Notes: generated by a model not told the origin, from the letters alone. 56,627 nucleotides of DNA from Rugamonas rubra (GCF_900114705.1 NZ_FOTW01000035.1:1-56627); one strand, 5' to 3'. Shown: positions 36,441-45,328, counted from the first letter of the stretch. Program-made: numbers and translations.

Positions 36441-38770
36441 GCGGCCGCCCGCAGCAGCACCGGGATCGACTTCGAGGTCGGCGTGCCGGCGCCGTCGGCC
36501 ACGCTGGCCAGCGGGATCAGCGCGTTGGTCTCGGGGAAGTAGGCGCCCAGGCAGCCGCGCGGGATATCGTATTCGACCAGCATGAAGCCGTCGGCGCGGC
36601 GCTCGACGGCGTCGTCCCAGACGCTGACGATGTCGACCATCTGGCCGGCGGCAAAGCCCAGCAGCGCCAAATCGTCCCGGTGGATGAAGACCACGCGGCG
36701 CATGCCGAACACGCCGCGGTAGCGGTCGTCCATGCCGTAGATGGTGGTGTTGTACTGGTCGTGCGAGCGGGCCGTCATCAAGGTCATCAGGCGCGCGCCG
36801 TGCTTGGCCTTGGCGCGGTGGATCGGCGTGTCGGTGTCGACGGCGCAGACCAGGAACTCGGCGCGGCCGCTGGCGGTGCGCCACTCGCGCGCGCGCGAGG
36901 CGACCTTCAGGTGGAAGCCGCCCGGCTTGGCGACGCGGGCGTTGAAGTCGTGGAAGTCGTCGAACACGCGCTCGATGGCGTCGCGGATGCGGGCGTAGTC
37001 GGCGCCGTACCAGGCCCAGTCGACCGGCGCCTTGCCCAGCGTGGCCTCGGCCAGGCGCGCCACGATGGCCGTCTCCGACAGCAGCTGCGGCGAGGCCGGC
37101 GTGTTCATGCCGTAGGACAGGTGCACCATGCTCATCGAGTCTTCCACCGTGACGCCCTGCGCCACGCCGTGCTGCAGGTCGATCTCGGTGCGGCCCAGCG
37201 TGGGCAGCAGCAGGGCGGCGCGGCCGTGCACCAGGTGGCTGCGGTTCAGCTTGGTGGCGACGTGCACCGTCAGCTCGCAGGCGCGCAGCGCGGCGAAGGT
37301 TTGCGGGGTGTCCGGCGTGGCCATGGCGAAGTTGCCGCCCATGCCGAAGAACACCTTGACGCGGCCGGCCAGCATCGCCTCGATGGTGGCGACGACGTCG
37401 TAGCCGTGGGCGCGCGGCGGGGCGAAGCCGAACACCTGGCCCAGGCGGTCGAGGAAGGCCGCCGTCGGCTGCTCCTCGATGCCCATGGTGCGGTCGCCCT
37501 GCACGTTGGAGTGGCCGCGCACCGGGCACAGGCCGGCGCCGAGGCGGCCGATGTTGCCCCGCATCATCATCAGGTTGGACAGCATGCGGATCGTCGCCAC
37601 GGCGCCCTTGTGCTGGGTCAGGCCCATGCCCCAGGTGGCGATGACCCGCTCGCCCTTGACGTAGACCTGGGCCAGTTGTTCGATCTGCTCGCGCGCCACG
37701 CCCGACTCTTCGACCAGCTGGCCCCAGTCCTGCCGGCGCAGGTCGGCGGCGAAGGCGGCGAAGCCGTTGCTGTGCTCGGCGATGAAGTCGACGTCGAGCA
37801 CGCGCGCCGCGCCGGCCAGGCCGGCCCGGCCGGCGGCGGCGACGGCGGCGACGGCGGCGTCGTCGAGCTCCAGGGTGCGCTTGGCCAGCGCCTTGATCAG
37901 GGCGAAGTCGCCGCCCAGCTTGGGCTGGATGAACAGCGAGCCGATCGCCGTGCTGGAGTTGCTCAGCATCTCCAGCGGGTGCGACGGGCTGGTGAAGCGC
38001 TCCAGCCCGCGTTCGCGCAGCGGGTTGATCGAGACGATGGCGGCGCCGCGCTTGGCGCACTCGCGCAGCTCGCCGAGCATGCGCGGGTGGTTGGTGGCCG
38101 GGTTCTGGCCGAAGATCAGCAGCGTGTCGGCGTGCTCGAAGTCCTCCAGCGTCACCGTGCCCTTGCCGGCGCCGACGGTGGCCGGCAGGCCCCGGCTGGT
38201 CGGCTCGTGGCACATGTTCGAGCAGTCGGGGAAGTTGTTGGTGCCGTAGGCGCGCACGAACAGCTGGTACAGGAAGGCCGCCTCGTTGCCGGTGCGCCCG
38301 GAGGTGTAGAAGGCCGCCTGGTTGGGGTCGGGCAGGGCCTTCAGGTGGCGCGCGACCAGGGCGAAGGCGGCGTCCCAGGCCACCGGCAGGTAGCGGTCGC
38401 TGGCGGCGTCGTACAGCATCGGCTCGGTCAGGCGGCCGTGCTGCTCGAGCGCGTAGTCCGACTGCGCCAGCAGCTCGCTGACGGTGTGGGCGGCGAAGAA
38501 GTCGGCCCGCACCCGCTTGCTGGTGGCCTCGGCGGCCACCGCCTTGACGCCGTTTTCGCAGAACTCGAAGGTGGAGGCGTGCTCGCGGTCGGGCCAGGCG
38601 CAGCCGGGGCAGTCGAAGCCGTCCGGCTGGTTCTGCGCCAGCAGCGTCTTGTAGTTGCCGCCGCCGACCTTCTCGCGCACCAGGTTGATCGCCACCTGCT
38701 TCAGCGCGCCCCAGCCGGCCGCCGCGTGGGGGTAGGGCGCGATGTGTCCCGCCGGTTTGCTCTTGTCCAT
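36437..38770 (-). CDS. Molybdopterin oxidoreductase, FdhF/YdeP family
   Basis: 777 residues. DCPGCAWPD near residue 53 is the altered N-terminal Cys region of YdeP-like proteins and not a standard iron-sulfur motif. SGRTGNEAAFLYQ and NMCHEPTS (Cys where formate dehydrogenase H has selenocysteine) follow, with FGQNPATNHPR, MGGNFAMATPDTPQ and the C-terminal cofactor domain (MTLMTARSHDQYNTTIYG, VSVWDDAVERR). It should bind bis-MGD and reduce or oxidise a small molecule in the cytoplasm; YdeP has been linked to acid stress, but the substrate is unknown. FdhD is encoded 1.3 kb away. A divergent gene for a small regulator starts 170 bases upstream. Confidence 0.88.
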   Translation of the reverse strand: MDKSKPAGHIAPYPHAAAGWGALKQVAINLVREKVGGGNYKTLLAQNQPDGFDCPGCAWPDREHASTFEFCENGVKAVAAEATSKRVRADFFAAHTVSELLAQSDYALEQHGRLTEPMLYDAASDRYLPVAWDAAFALVARHLKALPDPNQAAFYTSGRTGNEAAFLYQLFVRAYGTNNFPDCSNMCHEPTSRGLPATVGAGKGTVTLEDFEHADTLLIFGQNPATNHPRMLGELRECAKRGAAIVSINPLRERGLERFTSPSHPLEMLSNSSTAIGSLFIQPKLGGDFALIKALAKRTLELDDAAVAAVAAAGRAGLAGAARVLDVDFIAEHSNGFAAFAADLRRQDWGQLVEESGVAREQIEQLAQVYVKGERVIATWGMGLTQHKGAVATIRMLSNLMMMRGNIGRLGAGLCPVRGHSNVQGDRTMGIEEQPTAAFLDRLGQVFGFAPPRAHGYDVVATIEAMLAGRVKVFFGMGGNFAMATPDTPQTFAALRACELTVHVATKLNRSHLVHGRAALLLPTLGRTEIDLQHGVAQGVTVEDSMSMVHLSYGMNTPASPQLLSETAIVARLAEATLGKAPVDWAWYGADYARIRDAIERVFDDFHDFNARVAKPGGFHLKVASRAREWRTASGRAEFLVCAVDTDTPIHRAKAKHGARLMTLMTARSHDQYNTTIYGMDDRYRGVFGMRRVVFIHRDDLALLGFAAGQMVDIVSVWDDAVERRADGFMLVEYDIPRGCLGAYFPETNALIPLASVADGAGTPTSKSIPVLLRAAA

Positions 38771-38940
38771 GCCTGCTGCTCCTGATACGGTGTTGATGTT
38801 GGGATGTGCTTGTCGCCCCGCCGGGCGCTGTATAGTGCCTGAATGTCAACTTGAAAACAAGATCGGTCGGAGCAGGCCGCGCGCGCTGGGGCGCCTGGTG
38901 GCGCGGCTGGCCGACGAGCCCGCGCCGGGAAAGGGGCCAC

Positions 38941-39192
38941 ATGGATGACGAGGTATTGGCCGCACTGGTCGGCGTGCTCGAACAACTCTGGCGCGGCGAA
39001 CGCGAGCGGCCCGGCAGGGCCTGCTCGCTGGCCTGGCTGAGCAAGCAGTCGGCGCGCCCGATGAGCGTGCTGCGGCGCCAGCTGGTCATGCTGGTCGAGG
39101 CCGGCTGGGTGGCGCAGACCTTGGCGGAGGAGGGCGGCGGCACGGTGGCGCTGAGCGACGCCGGCCGGCAGCTGTGCGCCAGCCTGTTCTGA
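38941..39192 (+). CDS. Small winged-helix-like regulator next to the molybdoenzyme
   Basis: 83 residues beginning MDDEVLAALVGVLEQLWRGE; a GGGG site lies upstream. The helix-turn-helix pattern WLSKQSARPMSVLRRQLVMLVEAGWVAQT followed by a beta-hairpin (EEGGGTVALSDAGRQL) is a minimal winged helix. It is divergent from the YdeP-type gene, so a role as its regulator is the simplest inference. No similarity can be tested here. Confidence 0.7.
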   Translation: MDDEVLAALVGVLEQLWRGERERPGRACSLAWLSKQSARPMSVLRRQLVMLVEAGWVAQTLAEEGGGTVALSDAGRQLCASLF

Positions 39193-39257
39193 GCCACGCC
39201 ACGCCGGCCCGCTCTATGCCTTAACCCCACCTAGAGTCCGGTCTTTCAACAAAGTGC

Positions 39258-39324
39258 TTGCAACCGTCATGGTCGAAGTTTATAGTTATTGTACTGATCG
39301 GTACAGCGTATTCCAATCGGTACA
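39258..39324 (+). promoter_or_regulatory. Sigma-70 promoter with TetR-type operator
   Basis: TTGCAA (39258-39263), 17-base spacer, TATAGT (39281-39286). Immediately after comes TGTACTGATCGGTACA (39290-39305) with TGTAC/GTACA arms, and a second ATCGGTACA 19 bases further (39316-39324). The operator overlies the predicted transcription start, ideal for repression by the TetR protein encoded as second gene of the same unit. Confidence 0.75.
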
Positions 39325-39350
39325 ATCAACCAACATTGAAAGGCATCAAC

Positions 39351-39821
39351 ATGTCCATCCGAGCTCCCGTTCCTCCATTCACCCGCGAATCGGCCATCGA
39401 AAAAGTCCGCCTGGCCGAAGACGGCTGGAACAGCCGCAACCCCGAGCGCGTGTCGCTGGCCTACACGGCGGACTGCAAATGGCGCAACCGCGCCGAGTTC
39501 GTGCAGGGCCGCGAGGCCATCGTCGGCCTGCTGGCGCGCAAGTGGACGCGCGAGCTGGACTACCGCCTGATCAAGGAATTGTGGGCTTTCGACGGCAACC
39601 GCATTGCGGTTCGCTTCGCCTACGAATACCATGACGACTCCGGCCAGTGGTACCGCGCCTACGGCAACGAGAACTGGGAGTTCGCCGCCGACGGCCTGAT
39701 GCAGCACCGCCTGGCCAGCATCAACGAGGCGCCGATCGCGGCGTCCGAACGCAAGTTCCATTGGGACATGAACGCGCCCCGCCCGGCCGACCATCCGGGC
39801 CTGAGCGAGTTCGGTTTTTGA
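39351..39821 (+). CDS. NTF2-like protein (DUF1348 type)
   Basis: 156 residues from ATG 39351. One compact NTF2-like domain typical of DUF1348: SAIEKVRLAEDGWNSRNPERVSLAYTADCKWRNR, GREAIVGLLARKWTRELDYRLIKELWAF, then a characteristic NRIAVRFAYEYHDDSGQWYRAYGNENWEF core and SINEAPI. Small-molecule binding is implied but no substrate known. Followed after 23 bases by a TetR repressor with a shared promoter, so it is likely the controlled gene; induction by a toxic or aromatic compound is plausible. Confidence 0.85.
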   Translation: MSIRAPVPPFTRESAIEKVRLAEDGWNSRNPERVSLAYTADCKWRNRAEFVQGREAIVGLLARKWTRELDYRLIKELWAFDGNRIAVRFAYEYHDDSGQWYRAYGNENWEFAADGLMQHRLASINEAPIAASERKFHWDMNAPRPADHPGLSEFGF

Positions 39822-39844
39822 ATTGAAGGGTAGACAGCAAGACG

Positions 39845-40396
39845 ATGGCAAGAACGATCGCAGAACGCAGTGACGTGGTGCCGCAGCTGGCGGAGGTGTT
39901 CCGCAGCTACGGCTACGAGGGCGCCAGCCTGGCCCGCATCACCGAGGGCACCGGCCTGGGCAAGGGCAGCATCTACCACTTCTTCCCCGGCGGCAAGGAG
40001 GAGATGGCCCAGGCCGTGCTCGACGACATCGACGCCTGGTTCCGCGAGCGGGTCTTCCTGCCGCTGCGCCAGTCCGCCGCGCCGGACGGCGTGGCCGCCA
40101 TGCTGCGCGCCGTCGGCCAGTACTTCATGTCCGGCCAGCGCGTCTGCCTGGTCGGCGTGTTCGCGCTGGGCAACGAGCGCGACCGCTTCGCCCAGCGCGT
40201 GCGCGGCTATTTCGACGAGTGGATCGTGGCGCTGGCCGGCGCGCTCGAGCGCGCCGGCCGCGACCCCGCGCAGGCGCGCGACCTGGCCGAGGAGGCCGTC
40301 GGCGCCATCCAGGGCGCGCTGGTGCTGGCCCGCGCCGCCGAGCAGCCGGCCCTGTTCATGCGCACGCTGGAGCGGCTCGGCCGGCGCCTGGCCTGA
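39845..40396 (+). CDS. TetR/AcrR family transcriptional regulator
   Basis: 183 residues. N-terminal DNA-binding domain (about residues 8-55: LAEVFRSYGYEGASLARITEGTGLGKGSIYHFFPGGKEEM), then an all-helical ligand-binding domain of the LmrA/YxaF subtype. Second gene of an operon with the DUF1348 gene whose promoter contains candidate operator half-sites; autoregulation is the expected mode. Confidence 0.9.
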   Translation: MARTIAERSDVVPQLAEVFRSYGYEGASLARITEGTGLGKGSIYHFFPGGKEEMAQAVLDDIDAWFRERVFLPLRQSAAPDGVAAMLRAVGQYFMSGQRVCLVGVFALGNERDRFAQRVRGYFDEWIVALAGALERAGRDPAQARDLAEEAVGAIQGALVLARAAEQPALFMRTLERLGRRLA

Positions 40397-40433
40397 GCGC
40401 GTCCCCCTTGTTGCGGCAGTTATTTTGTGACAA

Positions 40434-40449
40434 GATTAAAAAGTTAATC
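40434..40449. promoter_or_regulatory. Palindrome upstream of fdhD
   Basis: GATTAA-AAAG-TTAATC, perfect 6-base arms with 4-base spacer, 33 bases before the fdhD start, in an AT-rich patch (TTATTTTGTGACAAG just upstream). Resembles an operator more than a terminator. Not a clean FNR site. Confidence 0.4.
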
Positions 40450-40482
40450 ACTTTGCAAGACCAGGCAGACGGGGAGAACACC

Positions 40483-41385
40483 ATGCAACAAGCAAGCGCC
40501 ACGGCGCCATCCTGCGTCTCGCTGGAACGGGCCGGCGTGGTCGAATTCGATATTGTGCGGCACCACGACGGCCAGGCCATCGGCGCGCGCGACGAGGTGG
40601 CGGAGGAGTTCCCCGTCGCCCTGGTCTACAACGGCATCTCCCACGCCGTCATGATGGCCACGCCGCGCGACCTGGAGGAGTTCGCCGTCGGCTTCTCGCT
40701 GACCGAAGGCATCGTCGGCTGCGCCAGCGAGATCCACGATCTGGAGGTGTGCTTTGCCGAGGACAGCGCCGAGGTGCGCCTGAGCATCGCGCAACCGGCC
40801 TTCCTCAAGCTCAAGGAGCGGCGGCGCGCGCTGGCCGGGCGCACCGGTTGCGGCGTCTGCGGCATCGAGAGCATCGCCCTGCTCGATCTGGCGCCGGAGC
40901 GCATCACCCGGCCGCTGGCGCCGTTGGCGGCCGGCGGCGCCGCGCTGGGGCGCGCCGCGCGCGAGCTGATACGCCACCAGGAGCTGATGTGTAGAACGGG
41001 CGGGGTGCATGCCGCCGCCTGGTGCGCGGCGGACGGCGCGGTGCTCAAGGTGTTCGAGGACGTCGGCCGGCACAACGGCATGGACAAACTGATCGGCCAC
41101 CTGGCGCTGCGCCGCGTCGCCATGCAGGACGGTTTCGTGTTCCTGTCCAGCCGCGCCAGTTACGAGCTGGTGCGCAAGGCGGCGCGCATGAACATCCCGC
41201 TGCTGGCGACCATCTCGGCGCCGACTTCATTGGCCATCGACATCGCGCGCCAGGCCGGCATGCAGCTGGCGAGCTTTTGCCGCCGCGACGGCTTTGTCGA
41301 CTACACCGCCGGCCAGGCGCGGCCGGCCGCGCCGGCGCCGCTGGCCTGCGTCAAGCCAGCAGCGCCGCCAGCTCCGCCTCGCTGA
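40483..41385 (+). CDS. fdhD: Formate dehydrogenase accessory sulfurtransferase FdhD
   Basis: 300 residues from ATG 40483, with GGGGAGAA upstream. Carries the CGVC redox motif (CxxC, about residue 125) used for sulfur transfer to the molybdenum cofactor, plus GGVHAAAW, EDVGRHNGMDKLIG and SSRASYELVRKAA. Needed to sulfurate bis-MGD enzymes, so the YdeP-type oxidoreductase nearby is its likely client. The last 25 residues are Pro/Ala-rich and overlap the 3' end of the convergent gene by 35 bases, suggesting a recently extended tail. Confidence 0.93.
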   Translation: MQQASATAPSCVSLERAGVVEFDIVRHHDGQAIGARDEVAEEFPVALVYNGISHAVMMATPRDLEEFAVGFSLTEGIVGCASEIHDLEVCFAEDSAEVRLSIAQPAFLKLKERRRALAGRTGCGVCGIESIALLDLAPERITRPLAPLAAGGAALGRAARELIRHQELMCRTGGVHAAAWCAADGAVLKVFEDVGRHNGMDKLIGHLALRRVAMQDGFVFLSSRASYELVRKAARMNIPLLATISAPTSLAIDIARQAGMQLASFCRRDGFVDYTAGQARPAAPAPLACVKPAAPPAPPR

Positions 41386-42124
41386 AGCCGGCGGCGCGGC
41401 GCGCCTCGATGTTGAAGGGGCCGCGCAGCTTGGGCGCGCGGTAGCGCTCGGCCATGTCGGCGTAGGCCGCCACCGGGTCGAGGCCACGCTCGGCGCAGAC
41501 GTGCTGATACCAGCGGTTGCCGACGGCGACGTGGCCGATCTCGTCGCGCAGGATGATGTCGAGGATGGCCGCCGCCGCGTGGTCGCCGGCCTGCTTGAGC
41601 TTGTCGCGGATGGGCGGCGAGGCGTCCAGGCCGCGCGCCTCCAGCGTGCGCGGCACCAGCGCCAGGCGGGCCAGGATGTCGTCGCGGGTCTTCTCGGCCA
41701 TCTCCCACAGGCTGTGGTGGGCGGGGAAGTCGCCGTAGGCGTAGCCCATGCCGCGCAGGTGGGCGTCGAGCATGCTGAAGTGGTAGGCCTCCTCCTTGGC
41801 GACGCGGATCCAGTCGCGGTAGAAGGCGTCGGGCATGCCGGGGAAGCGCCACAGGATGTCCAGCGCCAGGTCGACCGCGTTCATCTCGATGTGGGCCAGG
41901 GCGTGGATCAGCGTGGCGCGGCCCTCCGGCGTGTGCATGGTCCGTTTGCCCAGCTTGCCCGGGGCCACCAGTTCGGGGCGCGCCTCGCGGCCCGGCACGG
42001 TGCGCTCGGTGCCGAGGATGGCGGCGGCGTCGATCGGCAGCGTGGCGTCGATGGCGGCGGTGGCGGCCAGCTTGGCGGCGTAGTTGGCGGTGGTGATGGC
42101 GTCTAGGGCTTGTTGTCTTGGCAT
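41351..42124 (-). CDS. Ferritin-like di-iron protein (DUF455)
   Basis: 257 residues from ATG 42124. A four-helix ferritin-like bundle with metal-ligand patterns: HALAHIEMNAVDLALDILWRF, KEEAYHFSMLDAHLRGMG and LRDEIGHVAVGNRW (Glu/His triads). DUF455 proteins are of unknown function but often sit near sulfur or metal genes. The 3' end overlaps fdhD. Confidence 0.85.
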   Translation of the reverse strand: MPRQQALDAITTANYAAKLAATAAIDATLPIDAAAILGTERTVPGREARPELVAPGKLGKRTMHTPEGRATLIHALAHIEMNAVDLALDILWRFPGMPDAFYRDWIRVAKEEAYHFSMLDAHLRGMGYAYGDFPAHHSLWEMAEKTRDDILARLALVPRTLEARGLDASPPIRDKLKQAGDHAAAAILDIILRDEIGHVAVGNRWYQHVCAERGLDPVAAYADMAERYRAPKLRGPFNIEARRAAGFSEAELAALLA

Positions 42125-42428
42125 GGTGCGGTCTCGGGTCAGGGGCGCAGTGTGCCACGAATCGGCCGGGTCGGTGGACTTGTCGTGGCGCGCGACGGCG
42201 ACGGCGGCGACAATTGGCAAAAACGGTTTCTCTGTTTGATAACGAGGGGGGCGCGAGCGCTGGGCTCAAGGTGTGGCTGGGGGGGAGGGTGTTTCGGTAG
42301 AACGCGTTCAGCGGGGGCTAGGCTGGACGTTCTGTAGATTGAGTGGATCAACGAGGCTGCAGTCTTGCTGCGTTTCGTTCATCACGGCGCGGTGCTTGGC
42401 GCCTGTATTGCTGGTTCAGCAGGGCTGA
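42125..42428. other. Intergenic region without a recognised gene
   Basis: 304 bases between DUF455 and the XRE-like gene. It contains G-runs and a weak hairpin near 42350-42380 (AACGA ... TCGTT with inner GCAG/CTGC), perhaps the end of the upstream leftward transcripts. Composition shifts from GC-rich to AT-richer towards the right. No convincing coding segment. Confidence 0.6.
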
Positions 42429-42716
42429 TTAGTGCATTGATGCGGTAGATAAATCTTTAAGCTCTTTAATACTCAGATCCGACTTTTCGTGCATTCTCAA
42501 CAATATTGTGGCACCTACTGCAAGCTTGCGATGCCTGATCTTGCTGATGATCGGGGGCTGTACTTCCAGTACCCTGCACAACTCTGCATCATTTTTCAAA
42601 TTCATCTTTTCGATGAGTGTGTCGAGTAGCTTGTTGGGGACAAAGCTTGATGGTTCTAGCGCTCTGGCCCTGTTCATCGCCTCGATCAATTCCAACTTCT
42701 TTTGCCGTACGTTCAT
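42429..42716 (-). CDS. Small helix-turn-helix (XRE-like) regulator
   Basis: 95 residues with GGAGGAGC immediately upstream. Helical N-terminus (MNVRQKKLELIEAMNRARALE), then an HTH: LIEKMNLKNDAELCRVLEV followed by PPIISKIRHRKLAVGATILLRMHE, typical of lambda-repressor-like folds. Markedly lower GC than surrounding genes, so it may be a transferred gene. Target unknown; possibly controls itself or the ABC cluster to the right. Confidence 0.8.
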   Translation of the reverse strand: MNVRQKKLELIEAMNRARALEPSSFVPNKLLDTLIEKMNLKNDAELCRVLEVQPPIISKIRHRKLAVGATILLRMHEKSDLSIKELKDLSTASMH

Positions 42717-42905
42717 TTTGCTCCTCCTTTGCTCAAAAACGTGGATAGTTGGCGTCTCCTAGCTGGCCATCGGTCACCGCATTGTGGTATCTAATGGTGC
42801 AACCGTCTCAACATTATTGATAACCAAGCAAGTTGACTCAATGATACTACGACTGCAAATGAAAGGGATGATTTAACAAATAAATTATCTTGTTTATTGC
42901 TCAAA

Positions 42906-43583
42906 CTAGTTGACGAGTGTTGTTTCTTGTATGCCCGATTTTGTCAAAATGAGAACTTTGTCGGCCATTTCGGCCGCTGCCTGCGAATGCGTGACCATGA
43001 TAGCGCAGGCGCCGGTGCTTTTGATCTCGGCGCGCAGCAGGGTCAGGATGCTGTGGGCGGTGTCCGGGTCGAGGTTGCCGGTCGGCTCGTCGGCCAGCAC
43101 CAGGGCCGGCTGGTGCACCAGCGCGCGGGCGATGGCGACGCGCTGCATCTCGCCGCCGGACAGCTGGTGCGGGAAGTCGTTGTCGCGCCCGCCCAGGCCG
43201 ACGGCGGCCAGCATGGCGCTGGCGCGCTGCTGCGGCAGGCCGTTGAGCAGCAGCGGCAGGGCGACGTTTTGCAGCAGCGTGAGGTGCGGCAGCACGTGGA
43301 AGGCCTGAAAGATGAAGCCCATGCGCTCGCGCCGCAGGCGGGTGGCGGCGGCGTCGTCGAGGCCGGACATGGCGATGCCGTCGACCAGGATGGGCGCGGC
43401 CTCGGCTTGCGGGCCGGCGTCCGGCGTGTCGAGGCCGGCGATCAGGTTGAGCAGGGTCGATTTGCCGACGCCGGAGTCGCCCATGATGGCGACGAACTCG
43501 CCGGCCTTGAAATGCCACGACAGGTCGGCCAGCACGGGGCGGCCGTTGGTATAGGATTTGGACAGGTGGCGCAGTTGGAGCAT
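42906..43583 (-). CDS. LolD/MacB-type ABC ATPase
   Basis: 225 residues with a complete nucleotide-binding domain: Walker A GDSGVGKSTLLN, Q-loop (FIFQAFHVLPHLT), signature LSGGEMQRVAIARAL, Walker B PALVLADEPTGNLD and the H-loop VTHS. The subgroup (ADEPTGNLD) normally powers FtsX-like lipoprotein exporters or MacB, yet no such permease lies nearby. It follows the second phosphonate-type permease by 77 bases in the same direction, so it may serve that importer or be an independent remnant. Confidence 0.85.
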   Translation of the reverse strand: MLQLRHLSKSYTNGRPVLADLSWHFKAGEFVAIMGDSGVGKSTLLNLIAGLDTPDAGPQAEAAPILVDGIAMSGLDDAAATRLRRERMGFIFQAFHVLPHLTLLQNVALPLLLNGLPQQRASAMLAAVGLGGRDNDFPHQLSGGEMQRVAIARALVHQPALVLADEPTGNLDPDTAHSILTLLRAEIKSTGACAIMVTHSQAAAEMADKVLILTKSGIQETTLVN

Positions 43584-43660
43584 GGCGAATCCGGGACAGG
43601 GAGTGGAGGGCGGCGGTTGAGCGGTTCAGCGCATCGGCGGGGACATCGGCATGATCGGCA

Positions 43661-44464
43661 TCATCGGGTCAGGGCGCGGCGCATGGCGAAGCTGACCGCG
43701 TCGACCAGGGCCACCAGCAGCAGCATGGCGAGGATGACGGTGGCGGCTTGGCGCATTTGGAACAGCGACAGGTGGTACTTGAGCATCTGGCCCAGCCCGC
43801 CGGCGCCGACCACGCCGAGGATGGCGGCGGCGCGGATGTTGTTCTCCCAGCGGTACAGGGTGTAGGACAGCATCTGCGGCAGCGTCTGCGGCAGGGTGGC
43901 GTAGAAGAAGGCGGCCATGGCCGAGGCGCCGTTGCTGCGCAGGCTCTGCTCGGGCGCCGGCGCGGCGTTCTCCAGCGCGTCGGCGAACAGGCGGCCGAGC
44001 ACGCCGGCGGTGTGGGCGGCCAGCGCCAGGGTGCCGGCGAAGGGGCCGAGGCCGGCGGCGATCAGCAGGATCGAGGCCCAGACCAGCTCCGGGATCGAGC
44101 GCAGCACGTTGAGCAGGGCGCGCACCAGCACGCGCGCCGGACGGCCGAAGCGGCCGGCGGCGGGCAGGGCCAGCACCAGGCCGGCGGCCACCGCCAGCAG
44201 GGTGCCCAGGGCCGACATCGACAGCGTCTCGGCGGTGGCCCAGGCGGTCCTGGCGACGAAGGCCGGCGCCAGGTCGGGCGGGGCGAAGCCGGCGAGGAAC
44301 TCGGCGATGCTGGCGACCGCCTGCAGCGTGAAGAACTCGCCCCACTTCAGCGGCAGCGAGGCGAAGCTGGCCGCCACCAGGGCGAGCAGGGCCAGCGCCA
44401 GCACGGCCGTGCTCCAGGCGCGCGGCGGCGCGGCCGGCATGGCGCGCGGATAGACGGCGCTCAT
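43661..44464 (-). CDS. phnE: ABC permease, PhnE family (second subunit)
   Basis: 267 residues, about six membrane helices (the first at residues 15-38). Contains the coupling-loop sequence LRSNGASAMAAFFYATLPQTLPQMLSY, SIPELVWASILLIAAGLGPFAGTLA and GVVGAGGLGQML. Start overlaps the stop of the upstream permease gene (ATGA). Inner-membrane half of a phosphonate/phosphite/oxyanion importer. Confidence 0.88.
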   Translation of the reverse strand: MSAVYPRAMPAAPPRAWSTAVLALALLALVAASFASLPLKWGEFFTLQAVASIAEFLAGFAPPDLAPAFVARTAWATAETLSMSALGTLLAVAAGLVLALPAAGRFGRPARVLVRALLNVLRSIPELVWASILLIAAGLGPFAGTLALAAHTAGVLGRLFADALENAAPAPEQSLRSNGASAMAAFFYATLPQTLPQMLSYTLYRWENNIRAAAILGVVGAGGLGQMLKYHLSLFQMRQAATVILAMLLLVALVDAVSFAMRRALTR

Positions 44465-45324
44465 CCCAACCTCCGGCGCAGCATTTTGGAGACGGCGTCG
44501 GCGCCGGCCACCAGCAGCACGAACACCAGCAGCATCGACGAGACTTCGCCGCCGGACAGCATTTTCATCGATTCATCCATTCTTTGGCCCAGCCCGCCGG
44601 CGCCGACGAAGCCCATCACCACCGAGCCGCGAATCGCGCATTCCCAGCGGTAGACGGTGTAGGAGACCAGTTCGGAGGCGGCCTCCGGCAGCGCGCCGTA
44701 GAGCAGCGCGGCCAGCCTGCCGCCGCCGTTGGCCAGCAGCGCGTCGCTAGCGTGGCCGTCGGTCGATTCGAGGATTTCGGCGTAGACCTTGCCCAGCATG
44801 CCGCAATAGGTCAGCGCGATGGCCAGCACGCCGGCGGTCGGGCCGAGGCCGATGACGCGGACGAACAGCAGCGCCCAGACCAGCTCGGGCACGCTGCGCA
44901 GCAGCACCAGCAGCCAGCGCACGCTCTGCCGCAGCAGCGCCGAGGCCAGCCGCATGCGGCCGCTGCCGAGGCGCGAGATCGACATCTTCTCCGTCACCAG
45001 CAGGGTGGCGGGGATGGCGCCGAGCAGGGCCAGGGTCAGCCCGGCGGTGGCGATGGCGACGGTCTGCCAGGTTTCGCGCAGCAGCAGGGCGAGGAATTCG
45101 GGACTATGGGCCGGCGGCACGAAACCGGCCAGGAAGCGGCCGGTGGCCTCCAGGCTCTGCCAGTCGAACAGCAGGCCGGGATGGAACTCGCTGGCCACCA
45201 CCATCGGCCACAGCAGGGCAAGGGCCAGCACGGTCATGCTCACGCGGCCGCGCCAGGCGGGGTCGGGATGGGCCGCGCGGCTTTTCACAAGGGAGCTATT
45301 CAACATGGACACTGGCTTAGACAC
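44461..45324 (-). CDS. phnE: ABC permease, PhnE family (first subunit)
   Basis: 287 residues from GTG 45324 (ATG 45306 is the alternative, and neither has a good ribosome site). About six helices, RSVPELVWALLFVRVIGLGPTAGVLA and a coupling loop LLANGGGRLAALLYGALPEAASELVSYT, ending with GFVGAGGLGQRMDESM. Paired with the next permease to form a heterodimeric channel, a common feature of phosphonate-like importers. Confidence 0.87.
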   Translation of the reverse strand: MSKPVSMLNSSLVKSRAAHPDPAWRGRVSMTVLALALLWPMVVASEFHPGLLFDWQSLEATGRFLAGFVPPAHSPEFLALLLRETWQTVAIATAGLTLALLGAIPATLLVTEKMSISRLGSGRMRLASALLRQSVRWLLVLLRSVPELVWALLFVRVIGLGPTAGVLAIALTYCGMLGKVYAEILESTDGHASDALLANGGGRLAALLYGALPEAASELVSYTVYRWECAIRGSVVMGFVGAGGLGQRMDESMKMLSGGEVSSMLLVFVLLVAGADAVSKMLRRRLG

Positions 45325-45328
45325 GGGC

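Noticed and set aside
35450..39230. Frames of over 1100 codons on both strands around the molybdoenzyme
   Set aside because: They run across gene boundaries, use low-complexity residues and compete with a clear YdeP-type protein, so they are GC artefacts.
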